Shown here: positions 42,957 through 54,819 of the stretch, in pieces | How the letters are laid out: the number at the start of each line of letters is the position of its first letter | Position numbering within the stretch: position 1 is the stretch's first letter | From: Nigrospora sphaerica | Taxonomy: Eukaryota; Ascomycota; Sordariomycetes; Amphisphaeriales; Apiosporaceae | DNA: 64,000 nt | Assembly: GCA_018287875.1 (NCBI GenBank) | Contig: JAGVVL010000002.1 | Span: 2,976,001 to 3,040,000, forward strand | Direction: 5' to 3' | Made by a program: the position numbers and the translations under genes | Notes under the pieces: generated by a model | Database searches by the model: none | Seen by the model: the letters and a program-made list of their open reading frames with translations, nothing else | What the model was told of the DNA's origin: nothing

Positions 42957-45900
42957 AGTAGATGGGTCTATTAGGTAGTTAGACAGAGGTCTCGGAGGTA
43001 AGAGCATTAGACATAGCAAGACCAAACGGTTGCTTTTGACCATTTCAACGTCACCATCGTTTTCGCGGTACGGCGCCCATCTGGCAACCTTGTTTGCTTT
43101 TGGGGGTTGGACCATGGATTCCGTACTAGTTGTATAGTGTGCATAATGGTACGGTGCGTCACTTCTTCCCTCCCTCTGTGCCGCGGGGGAGGGCAAATCT
43201 GGGGCTTTGGATGGGGGATACACATGGACAGTTCGGTCCGCAACGTTACAGCCACGAGGCCCAAGGCCAAGGCGCCTTCTAGAGATGGCGGAGGAGCTCG
43301 CGGCTAGAGCCCCCCACTGATCAGCGATCGCGGAAAAGCCGATGGATGACGAACCAGGTCCTTTTTCCTTGCCATAGATCTTGGTAGTGGTCAGATTGCT
43401 CATCAGTTAGCGGACCGCTACCCTGGACCCACGCTCGCGGTGGGTATATTCCCTACTCGTACACAGTACGGAGACGCCAATGGGTCTCGGGGATTTCGAT
43501 CCGTCGCAAGCCGGAATGCAGCAACGGACAACACGGAAGTTGGCATCCAGGCAGCCCGGGCCAGCATGACTCGGGGCCTTCACACAGAATCAGTCCACGC
43601 TGGTTTGTGGAGGATGCGGGGGAAAGGGCAACGCCTCGTAACATAATCGGAAGATGCCGGTCAACCCGATGACCTGACCGATGCCCGTCCCATGTAGTCG
43701 GCGGCTCGGGGTGTAAGATTGGGGGGGAGACTACGGACGATGACCGCAGAGAGAATGGAGGGAATGCCGGACTTGGTGCCGCCACACCTTTTGGGGGGGC
43801 TGCAAGTAAGCAGGCGCGCGACACACCCTTGGTAGCCACGTTGGCAGGCCCAAGTGGGGAGAGGGGCAGAGGGGGATGGAGAGGCGGACCACTCGGGTCG
43901 TATAGTACGGCTGCTCAGGTTGGTGACAGGTTATACGGTGTATACCCTTAGGCCGCCACGGCTGGGAAGCGGAGACGAGCGCCGGCACTAGCCAGGAACC
44001 GTGAAGCGGTGACAAGCCACCTCGGTCATAAGCCTCCTTACTGACATCATGGGGGCCCTTGGCCCTCTCGTTGTTTTCGGTCGCGGTTCACGATGGCTTT
44101 TATGGCCTTGGCGAGAACATCCCTGGCTTGGTAACGCGAAAACGGCCATTGGGACGGCCATGCGGTGAAGTGCCAACAAGCTACGAGCCGCGCCTCTTGT
44201 TATTTATTTATTTATTTGGCGATGGATCGTGTGATGCATGCCCGGCCAGCGTTGCCACCCTGTGCGGCAACTTGTCTGGCATTCAGCCCATGCTGCCCTG
44301 CCATGCCGTCGCCATCCCTGGTTTGAGCCGCCAGGCCCGTGAGAAGGAAACTTCCCCGGCCCGGGCGGGGATGGCCCTGGACGAGGCGCTTCGGGGGACC
44401 GATGCCTGCTTGCATCTATAGTAGTTGCTTACATCTATAGTAGGTAAGCCGCCAACCAGAGGGCCAGGTCCTCCAAGGATGGGTGGCGGCCTGTGAAACC
44501 CGCGTCTGGCTGGCGTCGGCAATGAAAGGGCGTGCGCCGGGACGGAAGGGTGGCTAAGCGACGGCGCGACAGCACAACAGGGCGACAGGGCGACAGCACC
44601 TCGCGCGACACGACACCCACATATGCGCCGTGGGGCACAATGCGAGAAACAGGTTTGCTCGCGAGGAAGAGAAGGAGGAGAAGGAACAGACGGAACAGGA
44701 GCGACGGGCCAACACAGCACGCGACTCCTCTCCCGTTACATGGCGGCTACAGGGGAAGGGTTTGCAGTGGACATTCCCTAGAGTTGAGAGGTACATACGT
44801 CAGGTACGGAGTAAGTAGTACTTCTCCCAACTGACCGCCCATGTGACCTGTCCGGGCCTAAACCCCATACGTCCAGACACAGCCAACCCACTACCCCGGA
44901 TCATCGCGGGATGACAGTCGTCAGTTTTTTTTCTCCGTCTGCCCAGCGTCTCGACCTGGCGGCGCGGGTGCGTCGGGGCCGCGTCGGGCTCGGGATTGTG
45001 TGCATACCACTCGGGTTATGGCTGCCCGGCTGTACTTTCGCTATTGTTGGTTGGGCGCCTGCCATGCCCTCCCCCATCCATCTATGCCGTGCCACGCCGT
45101 TGCCACACCCGCTAGGCCAGGGCCCGGGGAACAACAAAGGGTGAGCAGGGCAATGACGGCAGCCCGATCAAGCGATGGATGTCGCGAACAGCCAAGCGCC
45201 CAGTGAGCGTCGGGCACGAGACCGACCAAGGCGCACGGGTGTGTGTCCCTTGGCAGGTCATACGCAGCGCAAAAAAGACTTTCCGGGCCTAAGTGATCGG
45301 CATCAGCCTGGGCAGCGCGAGTCCGTCTGACACATCGTCTCCAGGGAGGGAGAGGCTCAAACCTCCACTTCCTCCGTCCTTCCCACCCCCCGGCGCACAC
45401 CGCGCGGGGAAAGAGGGAGCCTTGCCAGGCCAGGCTATGATGTCGACACCCGGGCGCAGGTCGATTGGTCACAACCGTGCTGGCCGTGACGATGGGTCGA
45501 CGCCCCTGGGGAAGCAACTGTGCTGATTTTTCTTCTTCGTCTCCGTCTTCCAGCCTACCGCCGTCTGTGCCTCGGCTCCGGGTGGGCGGAGCCTGGCGTT
45601 GACGACGCCCAGACGGCCCGGTGTTGCGTCTCTCGTCACACAGCGATGCCGCCCCCAACCGAGTCTTTCTTTGCTGTGGTGAAGTGCCGTGGAACGAACA
45701 GCCACAGCCCCACCCACGACGCACCCCGATGGACTCCTCCTCGTCCTGATTTTCTTTCCGAAAAGCTAATCTGCCGTGCGAGATGGGCGGGCGTGCCGTC
45801 GCGGGCGGCGTACAAGAACGGCGCCCACCGGACATGTGGTACCCCTAGTTTGGACCCCTGGCTCGCCCCTAGGCCAATCACACAACACGCCGGCCTCAGG

Positions 45901-46348
45901 GGTCTTCCGGATCCATCCAGCGCCCCAAGACCTTCTTGCTCCTCGTGGCCCATCTGCCACTTCATTCCTCGGCCTAGCCTGCTGGGGTCCGTGGCGACGG
46001 CGAAATGTGGGATGCCAGGATTGGCCGAGTGAAATCCGCATTCCTCGGCCGACGGGGCCCTCTCCGCAGTACTGTGTCTGGGCCTGCAGTATAGGCGGAA
46101 CCCTCATGCTCACGCACACCATCCATCGTCACTAGCCAATGGATCGACAAGATCGCGGCTGACCTCGACGGAGAGCATGGGTTCCGCGTCCTGGTCCTAC
46201 ATCATGGAAAACCTGGTCGGGAGTTGGAACGTCATGAGGACTCACTGTCCCGACGCCGAGTATATAGTGCGGCCTGGAAAACCCTTCCGGGGAACGATGT
46301 TCGTATCAGGTCACTGCCGCAAGCCTGTACAAGCCCGAAGCAGCCACC
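42957..46348. other. Gene-free region between SEC18 and the GH43 gene
   Basis: About 3.4 kb. The left end carries the SEC18 3' UTR. Frames such as 42894-43403 (-) and 45041-45835 (-, 264 codons) are open but lack recognisable motifs and have GC-driven composition. A TTATTTATTTATTTATTTGG tract lies near 44199-44219. The GH43 promoter is at the right end. Confidence 0.45.
46261..46267 (+). promoter_or_regulatory. TATA box of the GH43 gene
   Basis: TATATAG lies 88 nt upstream of the GH43 start codon, matching the spacing seen for the pectate lyase and subtilase genes. Confidence 0.55.
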
Positions 46349-47526
46349 ATGAAGAGTTTCTATCTCACCCTGAGCGCGGGCCTTGCTGCCGCCCTTCCTA
46401 CCAAGGAAACCCCCCGGCCGAGGTCCGCCTCTCCTACCTTTGAACTCGCCAACATCACGAGGGCGCACGATGGTCTTCAGGGCCGTGCCGCGGCGGGTCC
46501 CTTCATTGGGGACTTCCCCGACCCCTGCATCATCGGAGACGGGCGAGGCCTCTGGTATGCCTACGGCACCAGCTCCAATGGGAAGAATGTCCCCGTGGCT
46601 GTGTCCAACGACGTGCGCGGGTGGTCGATTGCTGCCGACGCCCTTCCCACCTACGGCGCATGGGTGGACACGAACGTGCCGCCGCCCCTGATTTGGGCGC
46701 CGGATGTTGTACGGGCTGTGAGTCGTCACCCGACCTTGGGAGCAGGCCGTGATCCCTAACACGACACAGGACAACGGCGGCTGGATCATGTACTACACGG
46801 CCCCCCGCAAGGGCGGCCGGCACTGCATCGGCGTCGCCACCAGCTCGAGCCCAACCGGGCCTTTTGCCCCTAACAACGACCCGCTCGCCTGCAATGACGC
46901 CGGGGGCGGCATCATCGACGCGGCTGCTTACGATGATGGCACCAACCGCTGGATCACCTGGAAGGTGGACGGAAGCGCCCTCGGCGGCGCCACCAACTGC
47001 ATCGGCGGCGGCACCTCGGATGTGTACATCCCCACGCCCATCCAGATCCAGCGCATGGACCGGGACGGCCTGAGGCTGCTCGACGCCCCCAAGGTGATTT
47101 TTGACAACAACGGCGGGCTCGACGACGGCATCGTCGAGGCCCCGTCTCTGTACAAGGCCCCCGACGGCTTTGTCCTGTTCTACAGCACGCAGTGCTACGC
47201 GAGCGACAACTGTGAGTAGAAAATTCCCTCGTGATGCCGCGGGTCGGAGAGGAAGGGAGAACGGTGTACTGACCCCCCCTTCTTTCCTAGACGACATCAA
47301 GTACGCGTGGTCGAGCACCATCGACGGCACGTACGAGCGCAAGGGCACGCTGCTCAACTCGGCCGGCGCCCCCGGCGTCTACGGGCCCGGCGGCCTCGAC
47401 ATTGACATTTTTGGCCGCGTCGCCGTCTTCCACGGCCGCATCACCCCCAACGGAGGGTCGACGGGCGCTCGTCACCTTTTCAGCGCCGAGTTGAACTATA
47501 ACGGCCGTGACGTCGCCGTGGCGTAG
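46349..47526 (+). CDS. Secreted GH43 glycoside hydrolase (arabinan/xylan active)
   Basis: Three exons (46349-46717, 46770-47211, 47291-47526) encode 348 residues. A signal peptide (MKSFYLTLSAGLAAALP) leads to a short propeptide-like stretch and then the five-bladed beta-propeller. The three GH43 acidic residues are visible: Asp58 in DFPDPCIIGDG (base), Asp173 in GGGIIDAAAY (pKa modulator) and Glu245 in DDGIVEAPSLY (acid). APDVVRADNGGWIMYYT is restored across intron 1. No carbohydrate-binding module is attached. GH43 enzymes remove arabinose from arabinan or arabinoxylan, or cleave xylan or galactan; the subfamily cannot be told by eye. Together with the pectate lyase it points to growth on plant walls. 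A TATA box lies 88 nt upstream. Confidence 0.9.
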
Positions 47527-50500
47527 ATGGTCCGTGGCGTGGCTGTCGACCGGTCGACAGCGACGGATTTTCATATTTTGGTTTTCTTTCTGACAACATA
47601 GGGCTTTGGGCTACCCACGATCGTTTGGTACAGAAGTACCGTAGCGAGGAGCTTTTGAAGACGAATGCGCTTTGGGCGTCTCGGTCGGGATGGTGATGAT
47701 TATATACCCCCAGCTAGCGTAGCGTTCAACCATATGAAGATACGACTCTTACGATACTTAACATGACGCCCCATGGGGTCCGTACCGGTGGTGGAAGGAA
47801 TAACTGTGCGATTCCGATGCGCGGCCAGCTCGCCGGGTAACTCGAATGCGACCCTAACCGCCCCAGCGGCACAAGGTCGGATCTAACGAGTTGATTCGGT
47901 CTAGCGACGTCGCATCACCACAGCCATCCAGGCGTTCGGAGCCGGGACCCTCCCTTTTTTCTTTCCTTCTAGAAAGCCATTGTCTTCTGCCCCTTGCGTG
48001 GCATTTAGCCTGAACGATGCAGACAACCACCCAGCACTGGGGGAAAAGACGACGTCGATCCGGGTTCCGCTTGCACCCACCCAAATGGGTAAATCATCTT
48101 CAGATTCGTCGCTTCTGTTCCCGAATGTGTGTTCTAGAAAACCATAAGACGCGCTGCGGTGCCCGGCACCCCTCCAGGCTGACGCCGAAATATGCCTGTC
48201 GTCCACCGCCGCCAACAAAGAAAGCCGCGCCGTCTAGGCCATCCGACCCAGTCTTCTTCCGCGCCCGGCAGCTACCGGCCATTGGCGGAACCCCCGGGAC
48301 CGCGGCTCGGCCCTGTCAGTCATAGCAGTCACTGTCCGGTTTGCTTCTGCTGGTGAGCGAAGCTTTGCTAGAAAGCCTTTTTGCTCCGCGGGCATGCCGG
48401 ACATGTGGGGTCGGAGAGAGAAAACAAAGAACGGGAAGCTCTTTTCGCGGTCAGCCTGGGCGGGCGTCGTCTTGACGGATCCGGTTGGTCGGCTTCTGGC
48501 GAGGCGGCTAGGCTGCGGAGTCGAGGGGTGGGAGGGACTCGGACTCGGGGGCGCATCCGAAACCGGCATTCGGGGCGGGTTGTCCTTTTTCGGCATAGCG
48601 CTGGGAAGGACGGCCGAATGGTCGGTTCACGTGGAGAGACATGAGACGTTCGGTGGTTGGTAGGCTTCATGATGAGCCGCATCCTACCGCGGTGGACCTT
48701 CGCGCCTCGCCCGACGGACGCGGGAGCTGAAGGACCAACTTCCCGGTTCCTCGCACTTGAGGTAAAGGTGGCGTACGCCCTGGGGCGATGCGCACGCACA
48801 TGCATCAATGTCATTCTCGGCCCGGGGGCTCGGCGTTCCGGTGTGAGTAGCAGGGGAGTAGGCCGGCACCCACTTGCCATGCCAAGGAGCTGAAAGCTGA
48901 AAAGGGGGGCGGGTAGCCTGCTTGGAAGCGCAGTCGAATCGATACGCTTACACCCGGCCGGGCCCTCTACCGGACGTCCGGGGGCCCCGGGCAGTCCCAT
49001 CCAGCATCTTTGCGGCACCATTGTTTGGCGACGGCCCAGTGTCGGTCTCTCGTCGACACAGCCTGCCAGACGGCCGAGCAGCGCGGTACCGGGACCGGCA
49101 CATGGGGAATCGTCGAGGAACTCTGTTGGGTGCGCGTCTTTCCTTTGCTTGCCGTTCCCGTCCCGCCACAGCGTCCGTCCTCGCCCCCGGGGTGGTGGTG
49201 GTGGGAGGCTAACGCCGGTAATGATCCGAATGTGCAACGAATCGATGCTGCGCTTCCATCGCTCTGATCGCAACGGTTATCACCAGTCGGAGTTCTGCTG
49301 AAGCTGACTGCCGGCAAGCGCCGGATTGGATATTCGAGAAGCTCGGGACACCCGCCGGCGAGGATCTGCTATCATCTGAAGTTCTTAGACCACTTTCGGG
49401 CTTTTTTCTCATGAATTCCGTGGTTGGCGATAGGGTGTGACACATGGTTGGTTGGGCTCGTGACACCGGTTCCCCCGTTGACGCATCATGACCGCCTTGA
49501 CTTCTGCTACCGGTGCTCTCTCTCATGCCCGGGTCTTTCAAATCGTTTTTTTTTTTTAATTTCCAGGAGGGAGGGAGTAGCGGTTCCCTTCCCCACCGTC
49601 GGCGGCGTGAGAACTACGCATATTTTTAAGAAATTGTCATTTCCTCGGGGCTTGCTATTACTACCACGAGAGATTAGTGCAAGGCCGTCATCCAATGGGG
49701 TGTTATCCGTCTTGTGACAAGGCCCCTTTTGAGCCGAGGCAAGGAGAAAATTGGAAATGATCCAGACTTTGGCGCTTCGCTCGGTAGTCGAGCCATGAAT
49801 GGTTCTGAACAGGGGTCTAGAGGTCTCGGGGCTCTGAGCGGCAGACGGGGAATTTCCAACTCGCATGCACCGTAGTTTGGCATCGTGCGCGTAGCCCGGC
49901 TACGGTCGCTTGTTTGCGGCCTGGCACTATCGGGTAATAACCCTCGGAGCTGATAGGAAGAAGGGGGAACAGGAGCCGCGCGGTGATATCATCACGGCCC
50001 CTCAAACACCCACAACCAGATCCTGTCGCACAGACTTGGAAGGCTGTAAGCAGAAAGCTAACTCTCTGGCGGCAACGTGGTCGATCGGCTGCGTCGGGCG
50101 ATGGCCCTTCTGCAGGCGGTCCAAGTCATGGATTCGCCGACAGTATAGGCCGCCTGGCGCTGGGATCGAGGCAGCTTCCTGGGACCTCCTTAGCACACGG
50201 ATGGCGGGGGCGCCGGGCTGTCTAGTAACGCACTGCCGTGGATGACAGTGAAGCAGAATGAGGAAGGAAGGGGAGAGGAAGGAATGGCTGACTCAGGGGA
50301 GCCCAACCTCCATCATATGCCTGCTGCCATTGACTAGGAACGCTGTGCTAGGCGAAGTATTCGGCGAGCGATCTTAGCTTTTCGGACCAGCCGCATGAAG
50401 CTCTTCCACATCCTATCTAAAGCGCGACGTGCTTCCACTGCCTCCCGATCCCCTACTGGGCGAGAGACAGCTGTTACCTAAGCGATGATCAGTAGTTGTC

Positions 50501-51017
50501 CAATCCCGACCGTTTCTGGCTAGTCTTGTACATCGCCCAAAACCTTAACACGCGGCCGCCTTACGAGACGCTTGGCCGACGCAGAGCGAGAGAGCCTACT
50601 GGTCGGGGCTATCTCATAGGGGGCGAGCGTGGGGTAGCAGGTAGACTTGCATCACCCGGGCATGACAGGGGTCCAGTGCCGTCCGGGCAGAAAGACTAAC
50701 AGTCTGAATGCCGCCGAGCTGATTCATGGGCAGGCATAGCATGGGTGCGGGGCGCGTACCCCAGGCACACCAGGGTCGCTCCCCTCTTCCTCCCCCCTGC
50801 CCCTTCTTCAGGAACAGGGGAACACGCGAGATGGGGAGGATTGCAAGTGTTGACGTTTCACCATAGCAGGACGGACGACATCTCTTCATAACGACGCGCA
50901 TCTCTCCCACCCGCTCGGGCTGCCCCTGTTGCTCTCCCCGTCCGATGGGAGCCGATCGATGTTAACCAATCCTGGGCCGCCGTCTTCTTGTATGGGCGGC
51001 GACGCGAACCGCCCGCC
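47527..51017. other. Gene-free region between GH43 and the rhodopsin-domain gene
   Basis: About 3.5 kb. A 301-codon frame (48368-49273, -) is open but very Arg/Pro-rich and motif-free, so it is taken as chance. A T14 tract lies near 49544-49558. I see no gene, relic or RNA that I can support. Confidence 0.45.
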
Positions 51018-52921
51018 ATGAGCAGTACACGCATGCCGTCTCCGACGTACGCCGGCGCCTTTCCGCCGCCCCCGGGCCAGACGGCCGACGTCGCGAACCC
51101 CCGAACGCATCTCCACACCGTTAACATCGCGGGCATGGCCGCCTGCAACTTCATCATCGTTGTGCTTTACGTGCTCCGCTGTGTGGGGAAACGGGTGGTC
51201 AGGTCTCCGTGGACTTCCGAGGACTGTAAGTCGTCGACGCCTTCTACCCCCTCTCCCGCACGTTCGGGCTGAACCACCCAGCCAACCTTAGGAAGGCTGT
51301 GAGGTTGCCAGCCCCCATGCCCCCGAGCCCCCTCGCGTTTGTGCTTCGCAAGATGGCGCCCGGAGCTCACACCGCCGTCTCCGCAGGGTCGTGTCTTATA
51401 GCCTGGGTGAGTTCCTCTCCGTCATCGTCTCGTGACCTACGCGGCTGGAACTGAGCCACGTGGGCCCCCCGTACCAGGTCTTTGCGATTCTGTACCTGTC
51501 GTCGTGCTACATGAGTGAGTCAAGGCCTTCTACCGCAGTGCCGGCGCCGCGGGCAAATGCTGATAATGAAAGCAGTGGGCTACTACGGCGAGGGCTACCA
51601 CGCCTGGGACGTGACCCCCGAGAACTACCAGCAGGTTATGAAGGTCCGCCGACGACTCCGCCCGTTCCCCCGTGACTTTCCGTCATCACCACTGACTGAA
51701 ACGCGCGCCTGGCGCAGTGGCTATACATCAGCTCCATCATATGGATCCCGGCCTCGTTCTCCGCGAAAACAACGCTGCTCCTGTTGACGGCGCGCGTGTT
51801 TGCCATCTACGAGCGCTTGGCCCGGGGCATCCGTATCTACATCTGGCTCATCTTGTTCGCCTACACGCCGATACAGTTCGTCAAGACCTTCATCTGCTGG
51901 CCCATCTCGTCGTACTGGGACCGCTCGGTCCACGGCCGCTGCCTCGATCAGCCCAAGGTCTTTCTCACCGACACCGCCCTGGCCGCCGTGACCGACTTGA
52001 TCATCATGATGATTCCCGTCCCCATCCTCTGGCAGGTCCACATGACGCTGAGGAAGAAGCTGAAAATCTTGGCCATGCTTAGTGCGGGTGGTGTCGCGGT
52101 GGGCGTTGCGTGCTATCGGGAATACCGAATCTATATTTTTCAACGGACCATAGACGTCACCGGCGACTTTGTCACGATGAACCTCTGCGGGTACGCCCCA
52201 CCCCCCCAATCCCCGTATTGCTTGCCTCTCTTCTAACTTTCCAACTCGTACCAGTACCATCGAACTCAGTATTGGTATAGTGTGCGCCTGTTTACCAGCC
52301 ATCAACCTCATGGTTGAGAAACATAACAACGCGCGGGTATCGTACAATCGGCCCCGTACGCGCTTTGTAAGCTCTGCCGTGGCATGGAAAAGCAGCTTTG
52401 GCAGTTCGGTATTAAAAAGCAAGCACGTTACTCACACCCATCACGAGGACGCGAACACGACGGGAGCCGGACCGTCCCCGTGGTGCGTGGACGCGGAAAT
52501 TGGCCTGCCGGACATGTGCACGAGCGCGGGGCGGTCCGCGACGGCCAAGGGCGACGACGTCCAAGTCCGCCAGCTGATCCCCGCGCGCTGTCTCCGTGTC
52601 AACTCCAATGACGGCCGGGAGGAGGGCTGGCTCCGGGCCAGGGACAGCGCGTCGGGCGGCGCCGGTGCCGATGCGACGACGGCGACCGCCAGAGGCGTGA
52701 CCCTGCAACAACTGCTCCAGGACCCGCGCGAGATCCTCGTCCCCGATCGCATCTGGGACGGGAAACGGCTAAGCGACGAAGGGCCGGGCCCCGGCGACGC
52801 GCTCCGTGCCCCGAGACCCGGGGTACCGCCGAGGTCCATCTCCACCCCGTTCTCGTCGAAAGGATCGTCCGGCTCTTCCGGGAATGTCGTTGCTTCATCC
52901 GCCGCCGGCCCTTCGACATGA
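51018..52921 (+). CDS. Fungal rhodopsin-domain seven-helix membrane protein (Pth11-related, no CFEM)
   Basis: Six exons (51018-51225, 51387-51406, 51478-51514, 51576-51643, 51718-52190, 52255-52921) join in frame for 490 residues. Seven hydrophobic helices are visible: AACNFIIVVLYVLR; CLIAWVFAILYLSSCYM (across exons 2 and 3); WLYISSIIWIPASFSAKTTL; IWLILFAYTPIQFVKTFICW; AALAAVTDLIIMMIPVPIL-type; LAMLSAGGVAVGVACYREYR; and IELSIGIVCACLPAINLM. Family landmarks are EDW after helix 1, NYYG-like GYYGEGYHAWD, and RCLDQPKVFLTD before helix 5. The ~185-residue tail is cytoplasmic, Ser/Gly/Pro-rich. Exons 2 and 3 are only 20 and 37 nt. These proteins are candidate surface sensors; there is no CFEM domain. 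The tail end depends on the exon 6 frame and is less certain. Confidence 0.85.
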
Positions 52922-54819
52922 GGAGAGAGCGCTGCTCCGCCGTAGGAGGTCGGCGGTGCGCTTACGAATCGTGGCTCAGGGGTCGACTCGCCGACGGCGA
53001 CGGCGGACCCGCGCAAAACGGCAAGCCTGGGAGGATACCTGGGGGCCAAAAGCATCCAGAGCATATGTGATCCGGGCGGCGGCGAGAAGTACCGCCGATC
53101 ACGGCCTCCACGCGCGATCAGCAGAGCTGCCTTGCACGCGAGCACCGGAAGGGTTTGGACCAGTTGAGATACCCACATGCCTTAGATCAGCAATAACAGA
53201 ACAACCCGCCACGAGTTCCGTTGCCCCCCGCCCCATTGCCACACCGGGCGGTAAGGTTGAAAAGTTGGCCGACGAACGTGTCATGGCAAGTTCCCCGGCC
53301 TGGCATACAACCTGGAAAAGTGCGGCCGGTTCTTCCTCTCCGCCAATCCCGAGCTTCCCTGCGCCGCGTGGCGGACGAGGCGCGCGCAGTAGGAGCAAAC
53401 TAAGGTACAAGGTTGCGCGCTCGCCCCCGAGCTAGTTAAGGACCTGGCTATAAGAAAGCCCAACCAAAGTTTCCTTCGCGCCGGTATCAGCTTCGGTGCC
53501 CTTCGTTTTGGTTGCCTAGTGGACGATCTTTACAGGCTTCCTGCCACGGCCATCTCCTCTCGGTGGGCTCTACGGTCCTGTCTGGCTAAGCAGAGCCGTT
53601 CGGGGCCGCACGGGCGAGGCGGGGATGGAAAGGAACGTCGGCGGTACTCTCCGCGACCGTCGGCCCACCTAAACTTAGCGATGCGGCATGGAGATAGTCA
53701 GGGTCCATTGTCGGGTGCATCCATACCAGGGTCCACCCCCGCTGTGGAGTTGCCAAGAAGGCCACATACCGCACACGCCTTCCAACCCCGCCATGTTTTC
53801 TACGTCCAACTTTGACCCTGGACGAGCCACGCCGGATCCCGTCGTCTCCGGCCCGGGCACAGCCCATGTTCTGTTGGCGAGGGCGTACCGGCGGCCGATG
53901 CCGTCCGGTTCCCCGAACGAGCACGCGTGCCCGTCTGGTCTGACATCTCATCACTTGCCTTTGGGGCCCCTGATAGCAAGCGGATGGGGAAATCTGTAAG
54001 GCCATCTCCACCGCTCCCGCGCCGGGTCAGGTTTGGGAGCCCGAGGGCGCTGTACACGGTAACTCTTTGGTGGAAATACATTCTCCACCTGCGAATGGCC
54101 CGGCTTAAGAAGTACCTCTTGGTTCTCCACCCCGTAGCTAGAAGTTAGTAGGTTATGAACATATACGGCTGTTTTGAGCCGTTAAGACAAGCCACTTATT
54201 GTAATAAGTTGACAAAGAAAAAGTCTCAAGGCGGGCGAGCCCAAGAACCTGCTTGCTAAAGTGTAAAGGCAGAATCAAGTTAGGCAAGCTAAAAAGGTCG
54301 CGTCGGCGAGCCAGGGCGACGAGCCCGCGGGCTTCGACTAGCCCGAGCGCGACTTGGAACTGCAGAAACATCGTGAAATTTAGAACCTGGCATACATTCA
54401 TGGAACTGTAGAAATATCGTGAAATTTAGAACTTGGCATACATTCATGGAAACTATCGTCATGGTAGGTACATGTCGTATCAAGCAACTCATGCCTTGAT
54501 AACTGTCCCCGCAGCGAAAACGCGGCAGAACTATAGCAGGGTATAGGCGCGGGGAAATAGCTTAGCGAACGATGGGGGGTGTACAGAATAATGGGTATCC
54601 GGTAAAAAGCAGTCGCAAACTCTCTCCTCCCTCGGCCAAAGTGCCGTCAGGCCCGTCCAATCTCCTCAGCGCAGGGGAAGTAGTCGTCAGCGTGATTAAG
54701 GTCGTCTCTCCGTGAATGGCGGCAGGCATTTGGGCAAGCCCCCGCCCTCCTTCCTAGTGTACAGTTGTGGCATCCCCTCCACTCGGGGGCCCTCGACGTG
54801 GGCGGCGGGCGGGGGCTTA
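52922..54819. other. Gene-free stretch between rhodopsin-domain and stomatin genes
   Basis: About 1.9 kb between two convergent genes. The part from 54.15 to 54.5 kb is AT-richer and contains a 46-bp direct repeat (54355-54446), preceded by imperfect inverted repeats such as GCTTGCTAA / TTAGGCAAGC (54251-54289). This may be a fragment of a mobile element; no coding remnant is seen. Confidence 0.45.
54355..54446 (+). repeat. 46-bp direct repeat, two units differing by C-to-T changes
   Basis: Units 54355-54400 and 54401-54446 both read TGGAACTG(C/T)AGAAA and end GGCATACATTCA; a third unit starts (TGGAAAC) and breaks off. All three differences between the two full units are C in unit 1 against T in unit 2. 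Confidence 0.9.

Noticed and set aside
45041..45835. 264-codon minus-strand frame between SEC18 and GH43
   Set aside because: No motif, signal peptide or hydrophobic pattern typical of a real protein; treated as chance.
48368..49273. 301-codon minus-strand frame in intergenic DNA
   Set aside because: Arg/Pro/Ser-rich composition, no recognisable domain, and equally open overlapping frames on the other strand; expected from GC content.
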